Positions 40,281-48,899 of a stretch of DNA of 64,000 nt are shown piece by piece. The position numbers were made by a program, and so were the translations under genes. The first letter of the stretch is position 1; each line of letters opens with the position of its first letter. The notes beneath the pieces are model-generated. The model searched no databases. It had not been told where the DNA came from and worked only from the letters and a program-made list of their open reading frames with translations. Source of the stretch: Pseudomonas sp. LFM046. GTDB taxonomy: Bacteria; Pseudomonadota; Gammaproteobacteria; Pseudomonadales; Pseudomonadaceae. Location: NCBI RefSeq assembly GCF_000949385.2, contig NZ_JYKO02000001.1:3542769-3606768 (forward strand), in the 5' to 3' direction.

Positions 40281-40648
40281 CGGAGGTGCTCTCACCTGAC
40301 TTCAAGGCAGGGTGGGATGGGAAGTCACGGCGAACTCCGACTCTCGCCGGTACCTGAAGTTCCCGCCCACCCCGGCGCTTGGCTAGCCGTAGGGTGCGCT
40401 GCGCGCACCGACCACGGAATCGATACCGGATAGTGATCGCCCGCGCCTTGTCGGCGCCGCCTGGCGACCGGCATGCGGTGGAAGGCCCGGCTTTCCTGAT
40501 AAACTTGCCGGCCAATACGTATGATCCGAATCTGCCAAACGTCCTGTCCTTGCGTTCCCACTTTCCGACTGCGACACGTTCGAAGTGCTACAACAGCTCG
40601 AGAACAACCGGAAATGCCAGGAAAACGCAGCAATCCAGAAGCCCCCGA
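40281..40648. other. Gene-free divergent region between TPR gene and dusA
   Basis: No supported ORF. It contains one short copy of the dispersed repeat, CGTAGGGTGCGCTGCGCGC (about 40389-40411). A TATGAT hexamer at 40520-40525 is the only obvious -10-like sequence for dusA and lacks a good -35. Confidence 0.5.
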
Positions 40649-41659
40649 ATGACCGCCGTACAAGCCTCCACACCAGCCACCACGCGCCCTGCCCTGTCCC
40701 GCCGCTTCTCCGTGGCGCCGATGATGGATTGGACTGACAGACACTGCCGTTTCTTCCTGCGCCAGCTGTCAAAGCACGCCTTGCTCTATACCGAGATGGT
40801 GACCACCGGGGCGCTGCTCCACGGTGACCGGGAGCGCTTCCTGCGCCATGACGAGACGGAACACCCCCTGGCGCTGCAACTGGGCGGGAGCGTGCCGGCG
40901 GACCTGGCGGCCTGCTCGAAGATGGCGCAGGACGCGGGCTACGACGAGGTGAACCTGAACGTCGGTTGCCCCAGCGACCGGGTACAGAACAACATGATCG
41001 GCGCGTGCCTGATGGGCCATCCGGGACTGGTAGCAGACTGCGTCAAGGCGATGCTGGATGCGGTGGAGATTCCGGTCACCGTGAAGCACCGGATCGGCAT
41101 CAACGGCCGGGACAGCTACGAGGAGCTGTGCGACTTCGTTGGCCAGGTGCGTGAGGCCGGCTGCCGCAGTTTCACCGTGCATGCGCGCATCGCCATCCTT
41201 GAGGGCCTGTCCCCCAAGGAGAACCGCGAGATTCCGCCCTTGCGCTATGAGGTGGCGGCGCAGCTGAAGCGGGACTTCCCGGACCTGGAAATCATCCTCA
41301 ATGGCGGCATCAAGACGCTGGAAGAGTGCCGCGAGCACCTGCAGACCTTCGATGGGGTGATGCTGGGCCGCGAGGCCTATCACAACCCCTACCTCCTGGC
41401 CGAGGTGGATGCCGGACTGTTCGAAGGCTCCGTGCCGCAGATCAGCCGCGCCGAAGCCCTGGAGGCGATGCGCCCCTATATCGAGCGCCACATCGAGGAA
41501 GGCGGCGTGATGCACCACATCACTCGCCACGTCCTTGGCCTGGCCCAGGGTTTCCCAGGGGCCCGGCGTTTCCGCCAATTGCTGTCGGTCGACGTGCACA
41601 AGACTGCCGACCCGCTGGCGCTGCTGGATCAGGCTGCCGAGCTGCTGCGCGGCCGCTGA
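40649..41659 (+). CDS. dusA: tRNA-dihydrouridine(20/20a) synthase
   Basis: A 336-residue FMN enzyme that reduces uridine 20/20a in the tRNA D-loop. SVAPMMDWTDRHCRFFLR near residues 21-38 is the DusA-type N-terminus, the catalytic proton donor is C107 in NVGCPSDRVQNN, and GGIKTLEEC plus MLGREAYHNPY are the FMN-phosphate region. MDWTDRH distinguishes DusA from DusB/DusC. The ATG at 40649 begins the N-terminal extension of this family; there is no strong ribosome site. It converges with a minus-strand ORF that overlaps its last 31 bp. Confidence 0.93.
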   Translation: MTAVQASTPATTRPALSRRFSVAPMMDWTDRHCRFFLRQLSKHALLYTEMVTTGALLHGDRERFLRHDETEHPLALQLGGSVPADLAACSKMAQDAGYDEVNLNVGCPSDRVQNNMIGACLMGHPGLVADCVKAMLDAVEIPVTVKHRIGINGRDSYEELCDFVGQVREAGCRSFTVHARIAILEGLSPKENREIPPLRYEVAAQLKRDFPDLEIILNGGIKTLEECREHLQTFDGVMLGREAYHNPYLLAEVDAGLFEGSVPQISRAEALEAMRPYIERHIEEGGVMHHITRHVLGLAQGFPGARRFRQLLSVDVHKTADPLALLDQAAELLRGR

Positions 41660-42018
41660 GCACTGATCGCGGCTGCCCAGGCCGGTGCCAGACGGTACCG
41701 GCCACCTCCCCCTGCGACCACCAGGCCGCTTTCCACCATTCTCCCCAGCACCTGGCGCACGCTGACCAGTGACAGGGGTTCGCCGGCTTCCACCAGGCGC
41801 TCGTGCAGCACGCGGCTACGGATGTCGCTGCCATCCAGGGAGACCAGGCAGAGCATTTCCAGCACCTTGAGGCGGGGCATGCTGGTCTTGAGTCCCGCTT
41901 CCTGCAGCATCAGCCGCAATTGGCGGTGATCCAGAACCGACTGGCTCGGTTCCGCAGTCGGGCTCATGGGCTGTGGCGGGGTTATTCGCTTGGCCCGGGT
42001 CAAGGCGTGTACTCGCAT
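41629..42018 (-). CDS. Fur-like winged-helix protein without metal domain
   Basis: A 129-residue protein. Residues 32-110 look like the DNA-binding half of Fur (LRLMLQEAGLKTSMPRLKVLEML, then LVSVRQVLGRMVESGLVV, matching the recognition helix and wing). The C-terminal dimerisation and metal-binding domain, with its HHDH-type motifs, is missing; the protein ends soon after the wing with a Ser/Ala tail. The N-terminal 30 residues are Pro-rich and probably disordered. The ATG at 42018 has AAGGAGACCAGG upstream. It overlaps dusA by 31 bp tail to tail and may be a metal-independent DNA-binding protein. Confidence 0.72.
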   Translation of the reverse strand: MRVHALTRAKRITPPQPMSPTAEPSQSVLDHRQLRLMLQEAGLKTSMPRLKVLEMLCLVSLDGSDIRSRVLHERLVEAGEPLSLVSVRQVLGRMVESGLVVAGGGGRYRLAPAWAAAISAQRPRSSSAA

Positions 42019-42304
42019 CCTGGTCTCCTTGTTGATGAGGGGCTCGCGTGGCGCGAAGCCTCCGGCCGGATCTCCTTCCAGCCGGCTGTCCCGAAACGTC
42101 CGGGCCCTCATAGAAATAGACGAACGAGCGTGAAAAAACCGCAGTGAAAATGTGAAATCTTTTCCACTGCGGAACCTGCCTCCCCCCTTTCCCGGTCTGT
42201 AGGAATGGGCAGGCCGATGGCCTGTAAAAAAGCCCTTACGCCCCCGTTGAGCAGCCACGGCGGCTCGGGTAAGGTCAGTTCATCCGCCACGAAAAGGTTT
42301 CGCC

Positions 42305-43231
42305 ATGACCTCCAAGCTGGACCAACTCAAGCAGTACACCACTGTCGTCGCCGATACCGGTGATCTGGACGCGATTGCCCGCCTGAAGCCGGTGGACGCC
42401 ACCACCAACCCTTCCCTGCTGCTGAAAGCCGCCGCCATGCCGCGCTATGCCGAGCTGCTCGACAGCGCCGTGGCTGGCAGCGGCAATGACCTTGGCCTGG
42501 CCTGCGACCGCTTCGGCGTCGCCGTTGGCCAGGAGATCCTCAAGGTGATTCCGGGCCGCATCTCCACCGAAGTGGATGCCCGCCTGTCCTTCGATACCGA
42601 TGCCACCCTGCGCCGGGCAGAACGCTTGATCGGGCTCTACGAGGAGGCCGGCATCGGTCGCGAGCGCGTGCTGATCAAGATCGCCTCCACCTGGGAGGGC
42701 ATCCGTGCGGCTGAACAGTTGGAACGCATGGGCGTCCAGACCAACCTGACCCTGCTCTTCAACTTCGCCCAGGCAGCGGCCTGCGCGGATGCGGGGGTAT
42801 TCCTGATTTCCCCCTTCGTCGGCCGCATCTATGACTGGTACAAGAAGGCCGAAGGCCGCGACTACGTGGGGAGCGAAGACCCGGGCGTGCAGTCCGTGTC
42901 GCGCATCTACCGCTACTACAAGGCCAACGGCTATCAGACCGTGGTGATGGGGGCGAGCTTCCGCAATCTGGGGCAGATCGAAGCGCTGGCCGGCTGCGAC
43001 CGCCTGACCATCAGTCCTGAACTGCTGCAGAAGCTGGCGGACGATCAGGGCCCGCTGGAGCGCAATCTGGCGCCCGGCGGCGAAGCCGAAGCCCGCGTGG
43101 TGCCGGATGAGGCGGCTTTCCGCTGGGAGCTGAACGAAGACGCCATGGGCACCGAGAAGCTGGCCGAGGGCATCCGCTTGTTCGCCCGCGACCAGGAGAA
43201 GCTGGAAGCCCTCCTCGCGTCCCGCCGCTAA
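42305..43231 (+). CDS. tal: Transaldolase
   Basis: A 308-residue transaldolase of the TalB type, which transfers dihydroxyacetone in the non-oxidative pentose phosphate pathway. [14 protein letters not shown] near 30-43 and [13 protein letters not shown], whose lysine forms the Schiff base, are clear; [19 protein letters not shown] follows. Length is close to the usual 310-316. The ATG at 42305 gives the standard start [19 protein letters not shown]. The 286-bp region before it contains no recognisable gene. It appears monocistronic. Confidence 0.96.
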   Translation: MTSKLDQLKQYTTVVADTGDLDAIARLKPVDATTNPSLLLKAAAMPRYAELLDSAVAGSGNDLGLACDRFGVAVGQEILKVIPGRISTEVDARLSFDTDATLRRAERLIGLYEEAGIGRERVLIKIASTWEGIRAAEQLERMGVQTNLTLLFNFAQAAACADAGVFLISPFVGRIYDWYKKAEGRDYVGSEDPGVQSVSRIYRYYKANGYQTVVMGASFRNLGQIEALAGCDRLTISPELLQKLADDQGPLERNLAPGGEAEARVVPDEAAFRWELNEDAMGTEKLAEGIRLFARDQEKLEALLASRR

Positions 43232-43236
43232 AGCGC

Positions 43237-43268
43237 AAAACGCGCGCGGCCTTTGCAGGCTGCGCGCG
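43237..43268 (-). terminator. Terminator after rssC (minus strand)
   Basis: CGCGCGC-GCCT-loop-AGGC-GCGCGCG forms a long GC stem (43241-43268) with one mismatch. On the minus strand it is followed by TTTTGCGC, and it lies 23 bp after the rssC stop. It also sits 10 bp after the tal stop on the other strand. Confidence 0.6.
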
Positions 43269-43291
43269 TGATGAGGAGTGGAAACGAGGGA

Positions 43292-43774
43292 TCAGCTGCG
43301 CTCGAGAGCGCTGACGAGGTCGTGGAAGGCTTCGCGGTTGGACTCGTTAAGCCCCATCAGGATGCGGTGGGCTTCCAGCACCTTGGTGCGGACCACCTCC
43401 TCCGTCTGGTCCTGCGGCGGCAGGTCCTCGAGGCTTTCCGGACAGGGAACCGGCCTTCCGACGATATTGAACACCTGATCGAACCCCATCGACTGCAGCA
43501 GTCGGGTGATATCGGGGTGGGTGGTCACTACCGTGGGCAACAGGCCCACTTTCTGCCGCGAAAGGATCGACAACTTGGCCAGCAAGCCGAGGGTCGTACT
43601 GTCGATACTCTGGGTTTCAGTAAGATCGATCACGATTGCCGAGAAATTCAGCGCCGAGAAGATCTTTTCGATGGTCGCATCCAGGGCCGAACACAGGGTG
43701 AGGCGGATTTCTCCGACAAACTTCAGGACGAAGGTCCCATCCTGCTCGGCAAACTGGATTTTACCGGTACTCAT
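43292..43774 (-). CDS. rssC: STAS-domain anti-sigma factor antagonist
   Basis: A 160-residue STAS protein. The N-terminal 100 residues carry the STAS fold, with DLTETQSIDSTTLGLLAKLS containing the serine region (SIDST) that is normally phosphorylated, and LLPTVVTTHPDITRLLQSMG following. The last 60 residues are helical and unlike short STAS proteins. The ATG at 43774 overlaps the rssB stop by 4 bp, so the two proteins are made together. In P. aeruginosa the RssB-type PP2C regulator and this STAS protein are described as partners; the phosphatase probably dephosphorylates RssC. Confidence 0.9.
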   Translation of the reverse strand: MSTGKIQFAEQDGTFVLKFVGEIRLTLCSALDATIEKIFSALNFSAIVIDLTETQSIDSTTLGLLAKLSILSRQKVGLLPTVVTTHPDITRLLQSMGFDQVFNIVGRPVPCPESLEDLPPQDQTEEVVRTKVLEAHRILMGLNESNREAFHDLVSALERS

Positions 43775-44955
43775 GCAAGGTTCCTGCTCAACACCAGCAA
43801 GGCGATATCATCCGGCATCTCGCCCAGGCTGGCCAGTCCAAATACTTGTCGCAAGCCATCCAGACTGCCACCTGCCTCACACACCATTTCTGGCAGCGCG
43901 GCTTCCTTATCTTTGAGGGTATCGCCGGGCAAAAGGTCCAATATCCCGTCGGAGAGCAAGGTCAAGCTGAAGGAAGACGGCAGATCGATGATCCGGTCAT
44001 CATAGCTCGCCTCCTCGAACAGCCCCACCGGCAACCCTTTGCCAGCCAGGTAGGAGGCCTTGCCTTCGCTGTAAAGCACCGGCAGGGGCAAATGCCCGCC
44101 GATGCTATAAGTCAGTTTGCCGCTTTCCTCGTCGATTACACCGCCAAGCATGGTCACGTGCTTGCCCAGCTTGGTGTTGATCAGGCCGCGGTTGATGTGC
44201 CCGAGCACCTCGGACGGCTTGAACTCGGGCAGCATGCCATTGCGCCGGGACTCATAGAGCAGGCGCGTGGTCATGAACTTGAGCAGCACGGTCACGAATG
44301 CCGAAGAGGCGCCGTGGCCCGAAACATCCGCCAGATAGAACGCGACGCGGCGCTCGTCCACGCGGAAGTAGTCGACGAAGTCACCGGAGAGGTACAGCGA
44401 CGGGATGATCTGGTGGGCGAAGTGCAATCCGTCCACTTCCCAGGGCGTCACCGGCAGCATGTTCATCTGCACCTGGCGTCCGGCGTTCTGGTCTTCCTGC
44501 AGCAGGTGCAGGCTGGCCTGGAGCTCGCGGTTGGCGGCCTCCAGCTTCTCCCGGTAGCGGCGGTTCTCCAGGCGAAGGGCTGCGCGGTCGAGGGCGCGGC
44601 GTACGGAGTGCTCGAGGACAGCCAGGTCTTCCAGGGGCTTGATCAGATAGTCCGCAGCGCCCAGGCGCAGAGCCTCCACCGCGTCGCTCATCACGCCGGC
44701 GCCGGAGACCACTATCACGGGGGTTTCTGCTTCCAGTTCGGAGATGCGGCGGATCAGTTCCAGGCCGTCGACCTGAGGCATGCGCAGGTCACAGATCACC
44801 AGATCCGGGCGCTCCTGCTCGAAAACCTGCAGCCCTTGCAGGCCGTTGCTGGCCTGCCGAACGCTGAATCCACTGTCTTCCAGATAGGCCGCGAGGCTCG
44901 CGCGCACTACCTCGTCGTCATCAATAATCAGCAGCTTGGCACTGGGATTGTGCAT
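43771..44955 (-). CDS. rssB: Response regulator with PP2C-type phosphatase output
   Basis: A 394-residue protein. The receiver domain (about 1-125) has the acidic pocket DDDE and phospho-acceptor D56 in VICDLRMPQVDG. A coiled-coil linker (about 135-175) leads to a PP2C/SpoIIE-like phosphatase domain (190-392), with YLSGDFVDYFRVD and YLADVSGHGASSAFV carrying metal-binding aspartates and LLSDGILDLLPGDTL near the C-terminus. Unlike E. coli RssB, this phosphatase domain is complete, so a ClpXP-adaptor role should not be assumed. It forms a two-gene operon with rssC. Confidence 0.92.
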   Translation of the reverse strand: MHNPSAKLLIIDDDEVVRASLAAYLEDSGFSVRQASNGLQGLQVFEQERPDLVICDLRMPQVDGLELIRRISELEAETPVIVVSGAGVMSDAVEALRLGAADYLIKPLEDLAVLEHSVRRALDRAALRLENRRYREKLEAANRELQASLHLLQEDQNAGRQVQMNMLPVTPWEVDGLHFAHQIIPSLYLSGDFVDYFRVDERRVAFYLADVSGHGASSAFVTVLLKFMTTRLLYESRRNGMLPEFKPSEVLGHINRGLINTKLGKHVTMLGGVIDEESGKLTYSIGGHLPLPVLYSEGKASYLAGKGLPVGLFEEASYDDRIIDLPSSFSLTLLSDGILDLLPGDTLKDKEAALPEMVCEAGGSLDGLRQVFGLASLGEMPDDIALLVLSRNLA

Positions 44956-45102
44956 GGATTATCCAGGCAAACGGCGCCAGGGATGGGTTGTTGTAGCACC
45001 CGACCTAAGGCCCGAGCACAAGTACGGGGGTTCGCTTTACGGCGCAGACGGTACTCCCATCCGCATGGCGATTCAAGCTTGCGCCGCGCGCTGAACTCTG
45101 CC

Positions 45103-45132
45103 TTTACACCTGAAATCGCTGGAAGTTATAAG
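45103..45132 (+). promoter_or_regulatory. Predicted sigma-70 promoter of the PilZ gene
   Basis: TTTACA at 45103-45108 and TATAAG at 45127-45132 are 18 bp apart, each one base from consensus. Transcription would start about 30 bp before the GTG start at 45171. It lies in the 215-bp divergent gap to rssB. Confidence 0.6.
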
Positions 45133-45170
45133 GAGTTTGCCCCGCCGGATGACAACAAGAGGACTAGCGC

Positions 45171-45470
45171 GTGAGCCTGGACGACCGCAACTACAGCGAG
45201 AAGCGCGATTTCATCCGGATGCAGGTGCAATCCAAGGCCATTCTGGAGCACGGCGGCCAGCAGTACCCTGCCCTTTGCCTGGACCTTTCCAGCAGTGGCA
45301 TGCAGCTTGAAGTCAGCGTCGAACTGGCGATCGGTGAGCGTGTCCGGGTACTTATCCCGTCCGAGCACAGCGCTCTCAAGGGGCTGGAAGCAGATGCCGA
45401 AGTGATCAGGGTCGCCGACGGGCCGAACGGCGGCCGCGCCCTCGGCCTGGCCATCCTCGACCTTCGCTAG
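45171..45470 (+). CDS. PilZ-domain protein
   Basis: A 99-residue single-domain PilZ protein, so a probable cyclic-di-GMP receptor. The N-terminal RxxxR motif is seen in EKRDFIRMQVQ and the D/NxSxxG motif in LDLSSSGMQLE near residues 38-48; both are intact. It stands divergent from the rssBC regulatory genes, suggesting a shared role in motility or biofilm control. The start is a GTG at 45171 with AAGAGGACTAGCGC upstream; no in-frame ATG precedes RxxxR. Confidence 0.9.
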   Translation: MSLDDRNYSEKRDFIRMQVQSKAILEHGGQQYPALCLDLSSSGMQLEVSVELAIGERVRVLIPSEHSALKGLEADAEVIRVADGPNGGRALGLAILDLR

Positions 45471-45489
45471 ACGGAAAAGACCGGAAACG

Positions 45490-45517
45490 AAAAAGGCGAC
45501 CTCAAGGTCGCCTTTTT
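45490..45517. terminator. Bidirectional terminator between PilZ gene and mlaA
   Basis: AAAAAGGCGACC-TCAA-GGTCGCCTTTTT is a perfect 12-bp stem with A- and T-runs on both sides. It serves both convergent genes. Confidence 0.92.
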
Positions 45518-45532
45518 GCTTTGCGCCGGGGC

Positions 45533-46234
45533 TTAGAAGTCGTCTTCGACCTCGCCGTCCTTCACCTTGAACTCGCGGTTCTGCAGGTAGGCGTTGCGGA
45601 TGAAGATGTACTTGTCGCCCGTGATCAGCTTCTCCGCCGACAGCAGACTGGCGCGGGTATCCACCACATCCACGGCACGGGTCACGTTTCGAGTCGGCAC
45701 GTGGTCGATGTAGGGGTACGGACCTACGAAGGTATCCGGGATCAGGCCGCCGGCATCACGCACGGTGCTGGGCCCGAGGAACGGGATCACGAGGTAAGGA
45801 CCACTGCCCAGGCCCCAATACCCCAGGGTCTGGCCGAAATCTTCATCGTTGCGTTGCAGGCCCATCTTGGTAGCAACGTCGAAGAAGCCCAGCAGACCGA
45901 AGGTGGTGTTGAACACCAGGCGACCGGTGTCGACGCCGGCATTGTGGAACTTGGCCTGGAACAGGTCGTTGGCCAGGTTGCGCACGTCGCCAATGTTGCT
46001 GAAGACGTTATGCACGCCGTCCTCGACGAACTGCGGGGTCACCGCCTGGTAGCCCTTGGCGACGGGCTTCAGCGCGTACGTATCAAGGGTGTCGTTGAAG
46101 CTGAACATTGCACGGTTGAAGCCCTCCCACGGGTCCTCCTCCGCGGCGTTCGCGGCGAGAGGAAGCACCGCCAGGCTGAGGCAGGCCAGAACACGGCCCA
46201 GTCGATCGAGCCACTGAGCGCCGATCAATTGCAT
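45533..46234 (-). CDS. mlaA: MlaA/VacJ outer-membrane lipid-asymmetry protein
   Basis: A 233-residue VacJ/MlaA protein, the outer-membrane part of the Mla system that removes misplaced phospholipids from the outer leaflet. DPWEGFNRAMFSFNDTLD near 34-51 and GYWGLGSGPYLVIPFLGPST near the centre are family signatures. Its N-terminus (MQLIGAQWLDRLGRVLACLSLAVLPLAANA, in halves) ends in a signal-peptidase-I-like ANA site; no proper lipobox is seen, unlike the lipoprotein of E. coli. The ATG at 46234 has AAGGAGAGTCTGCA upstream. Other mla genes are not in this window. Confidence 0.9.
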   Translation of the reverse strand: MQLIGAQWLDRLGRVLACLSLAVLPLAANAAEEDPWEGFNRAMFSFNDTLDTYALKPVAKGYQAVTPQFVEDGVHNVFSNIGDVRNLANDLFQAKFHNAGVDTGRLVFNTTFGLLGFFDVATKMGLQRNDEDFGQTLGYWGLGSGPYLVIPFLGPSTVRDAGGLIPDTFVGPYPYIDHVPTRNVTRAVDVVDTRASLLSAEKLITGDKYIFIRNAYLQNREFKVKDGEVEDDF

Positions 46235-46336
46235 TGCAGACTCTCCTTGAGAAAAGTAGTGTGGCGGCCCGCCGCCAATTCGAGGCGCGCAGTATAAGGC
46301 CATCGCCCCTGTAGGGCAGCATAGCGGAACGCCAGC

Positions 46337-46756
46337 ATGCCGGAAAAAACCTTGCTTCATGTTGCCCATATCCCCGTTCGCTGGGGCGACATGGACAGCT
46401 ACGGACACGTCAACAACACCCTCTACATCCAGTATCTGGAGGAAGCACGGGTCGCGTGGTTCGAGCGTCTCGGCATTGCCATGAACAACGTGCCCCGGGG
46501 CCCGGTGGTGCTGCAGACCCTGCACACCTACCTCAAGCCCGTGGTGCATCCGGCCACGGTAGTCATCCAGCTCTATGCCGGTGCGGTGGGCAACAGCAGC
46601 CTGGTGGTCGAGCACCGCCTGAGCACACTGGAAGACCCGCATACGCTCTACGGCGAAGGCTATTGCAAGCTGGTCTGGATCGACCACGCCACCGACAAAT
46701 CCGTGCCGGTGCCGGACAACCTGCGTCAGGCCATGGGCGCCAACACGCAGCCGTAA
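46337..46756 (+). CDS. Acyl-CoA thioesterase, 4-hydroxybenzoyl-CoA thioesterase type
   Basis: A 139-residue single-hotdog thioesterase. HIPVRWGDMDSYGHVNNTLYI near residues 11-31 carries the catalytic Asp and the typical GHVNN; EEARVAWFERLGI follows. It hydrolyses an acyl-CoA, the chain length not being predictable. It is divergent from mlaA with 102 bp between them. A HAD-like gene follows 55 bp downstream in the same direction. Confidence 0.92.
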   Translation: MPEKTLLHVAHIPVRWGDMDSYGHVNNTLYIQYLEEARVAWFERLGIAMNNVPRGPVVLQTLHTYLKPVVHPATVVIQLYAGAVGNSSLVVEHRLSTLEDPHTLYGEGYCKLVWIDHATDKSVPVPDNLRQAMGANTQP

Positions 46757-46811
46757 CCTCGCTGTCATCGGCGGCGGTTAGCCTGCGCCAGACCTCGTCA
46801 GGATGACGCAG

Positions 46812-47552
46812 ATGCCCCAGAACCAACCGCCCGCCTTCACCGCTATTCTCTTTGGACTTTCCGGCTGCCTGGTGGACTTCGGCGCCCGGACGCTGCCGCT
46901 GGCCCTGAGCCGATTGCTACCAGGCTGCCCTGCTCCCCGCCTGGCCGCAGCCGCCACCCTGCCCCCGCGCGCCGCCCTCGAGCATGCGCTCGACGCCTGC
47001 GCTAGCGAAGAACAGCTCCAGGCCTTCCAGCAACACCTGCTGGATGCCGCCGGTGAGCATGCCGAAGCCGTGACCGACCTCGATCGACTGGCCGGCCTGG
47101 TGGATGGCAATCGGGTGCCTTGCGCCTGGCTCGATGAACTGCCCTCTGCCACGAGTTGGCGCCTGGCCGGCCCCCTGCCCGCCTGGCTGCGCGCCAGCGA
47201 GGCCAATGGAGCGCGCCCATGGCCGGCTCCCGACAGCTGCTGGCAGGCTCTCGCTGGACTGGGCGTTTCGCGCCTGGAAGGCTGTGTGCTGATCAGCGCC
47301 AACCCGCGCCTGCTGCAGGCAGGCCTGAACGCTGGACTCTGGACCATCGGCCTGGCCGCCAGCGGCCCCTTGTGCGGATTGGCACCGGCGGATTGGCAAG
47401 CCCTGGACGGCAGCGACCGCGACCGCCGCCGTGCGGCCGCCACCCTGGAGCTGTACCGCCTCGGCGCCCATTCGGTGATCGACCACCTGGGGGAGCTCGC
47501 CCCCTGCCTGGCGGACCTCGCCAGCCGCCGCGAAAAGGGCGAGAAGCCCTGA
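46812..47552 (+). CDS. HAD-like protein lacking the nucleophile aspartate
   Basis: A 246-residue protein with the outline of the phosphonatase-like HAD group: an N-terminal TAILFGLSGCLVDFG, a helical cap (about 30-130), and a core ending DRRRAAATLELYRLGAHSVIDHLGEL near 197-222. In active HAD enzymes motif 1 is DxDx(T/V) or DWAGT; here the two Asp positions are G15 and S17, so phosphoryl transfer by the usual mechanism is impossible. GLAASGPLCGLAPADW resembles the late motif of phosphonoacetaldehyde hydrolases. The ATG at 46812 follows AGGATGACGCAG; an ATG at 46803 is also in frame. It is likely a regulatory or structural pseudo-enzyme. Confidence 0.78.
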   Translation: MPQNQPPAFTAILFGLSGCLVDFGARTLPLALSRLLPGCPAPRLAAAATLPPRAALEHALDACASEEQLQAFQQHLLDAAGEHAEAVTDLDRLAGLVDGNRVPCAWLDELPSATSWRLAGPLPAWLRASEANGARPWPAPDSCWQALAGLGVSRLEGCVLISANPRLLQAGLNAGLWTIGLAASGPLCGLAPADWQALDGSDRDRRRAAATLELYRLGAHSVIDHLGELAPCLADLASRREKGEKP

Positions 47553-47674
47553 GTTTGTTTCAGCCTTGATCCGGGTCAGGCACGCCCGCCCGGCCTGGAT
47601 TACTCTCTAAGGCATGAGGGACTTTTGGCCCACCGCCAAGGTCCACTCCTGAGAAGCCGCATAGGGAGAACGAC

Positions 47675-47938
47675 ATGCCTGAACGCCTGCAGCAGCAACT
47701 GCAACAACTGCGCGACCAGTTGGCCGAGGAGCCGCCACTGGATGCGGAGGAGCGCGCATCGCTGATCGAGTTGATGCAGGAAATCGAACTGCGCCTGGCC
47801 CGCGACGCCGCCATGGCGCCGGATGCCACCCTGGTGGATGGGGTCAACCTGGCCGTCGAACGATTCGAAACCCGTCACCCCACCCTGGCCGGCACCCTGC
47901 GCAATATCATGCAGAGCCTGGCGAACATGGGTATCTAA
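47675..47938 (+). CDS. DUF4404-family protein
   Basis: An 87-residue, mostly helical protein of the DUF4404 family. MPERLQQQLQQLRDQLAEEPPL, IELMQEIELRLARD and HPTLAGTLRNIMQSLANMGI are characteristic. Heptad-like Leu/Gln spacing in the N-terminal half suggests a coiled coil. Function unknown. The ATG at 47675 is preceded by AGGGAGAACGAC. It lies between the HAD-like gene and queF and ends with a shared terminator. Confidence 0.88.
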   Translation: MPERLQQQLQQLRDQLAEEPPLDAEERASLIELMQEIELRLARDAAMAPDATLVDGVNLAVERFETRHPTLAGTLRNIMQSLANMGI

Positions 47939-47954
47939 CCCACCCCAAAAGCAG

Positions 47955-47980
47955 AAACCCCGACTTCGAGTCGGGGTTTT
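47955..47980. terminator. Bidirectional terminator between DUF4404 gene and queF
   Basis: AAACCCCGACT-TCG-AGTCGGGGTTTT is a perfect stem with a T-run on the plus side and an A-run before it. It lies between the two convergent genes, with 3 bp left before the queF stop. Confidence 0.9.
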
Positions 47981-47982
47981 CG

Positions 47983-48813
47983 TTATTGCCGCACCAGTCG
48001 GCGGTTGTCCGCCTGGACGTGGTGTGTGCTGCGGTAGGGGTTGATGTCCAGGCCGCCGCGACGCACATAGCGCGCATAAACCGTCAGCCGCTCCGGCTCC
48101 AGCAGGCGCTTGAGATCGAGGAAAATGCGCTCCACGCACTGCTCGTGGAAATCCGCATGCTGGCGGAAGCTCACCAGATAGGCCAGGAAGCTCGCTTGAT
48201 CCAGACGCTTGGCGCCCTTGTACTCGACGACCACCGTGCCCCAGTCCGGCTGGCCGGTTACCGGGCAGTTGGACTTCAGCAGATGGCTATGCAGCGCTTC
48301 CTCCGCCGGGCCCGCTTCGGCACGCAGCAACTCGGGGTGCGGATGGGCGTAGTTGTCGATGGCCACATCCAGATCGTCGATGCAGGTGCCCGGCAGGCCG
48401 GCGACACCCTCCGCTTCCACGTCCGTGAGGCTGCGCACGCGCACCGCCACCGGCGCGCCGGCAGCCTCGCTCAGGTCGCGGGCGAGCACTTGTTCCAGTT
48501 CTGCAGCACCGGTGTAGACGGATTGGTTCAGCGAGTTCAGGTAGAGCTTGAACGACTTGGATTCGATGATGTTCGGAGAATCGGCCGGAATGGCGAACTC
48601 GCCGATCGCCACCACCGGCTTGCCAGACGGCGTCAGCCAGGACAGCTCGTAGCAGTTCCAGTAGTCCACGCCCTGATACGGCAGCGTGGCGGCGGTCAGG
48701 CCCAGTTCGTTCCACTTGGTCACGCGGGAGATGGGGAACAGCAGCTCCGGACTGTAGGTGCTGACGTACTCGCTGGACTTGCCCAGCGGCGAATGTTCGG
48801 CGGGGTGATGCAT
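47983..48813 (-). CDS. queF: NADPH-dependent preQ0 reductase QueF
   Basis: A 276-residue bimodular QueF that reduces the nitrile of 7-cyano-7-deazaguanine (preQ0) to the amine (preQ1) for queuosine tRNA modification. The C-terminal T-fold holds the catalytic Cys in [15 protein letters not shown], and the substrate-binding [13 protein letters not shown]. The N-terminal half carries [14 protein letters not shown], the QueF signature. Length is the standard one. The ATG at 48813 ([16 protein letters not shown]) agrees with the family. It stands divergent from copR. queD for an earlier step of the same pathway lies at 62866. Confidence 0.96.
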   Translation of the reverse strand: MHHPAEHSPLGKSSEYVSTYSPELLFPISRVTKWNELGLTAATLPYQGVDYWNCYELSWLTPSGKPVVAIGEFAIPADSPNIIESKSFKLYLNSLNQSVYTGAAELEQVLARDLSEAAGAPVAVRVRSLTDVEAEGVAGLPGTCIDDLDVAIDNYAHPHPELLRAEAGPAEEALHSHLLKSNCPVTGQPDWGTVVVEYKGAKRLDQASFLAYLVSFRQHADFHEQCVERIFLDLKRLLEPERLTVYARYVRRGGLDINPYRSTHHVQADNRRLVRQ

Positions 48814-48899
48814 GGGGCGGACCTGAAAAATACGGAAATCGCGCAATTGTATACACCTGCGCGGTCGCTGAAAAATCCACGGCACCAGCGGTGCCCTGC

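Noticed and set aside
43771..44955. RssB as a ClpXP adaptor for RpoS
   Set aside because: Unlike E. coli RssB, this protein keeps metal-binding residues of an active PP2C phosphatase and is co-encoded with a STAS partner, pointing to partner switching.
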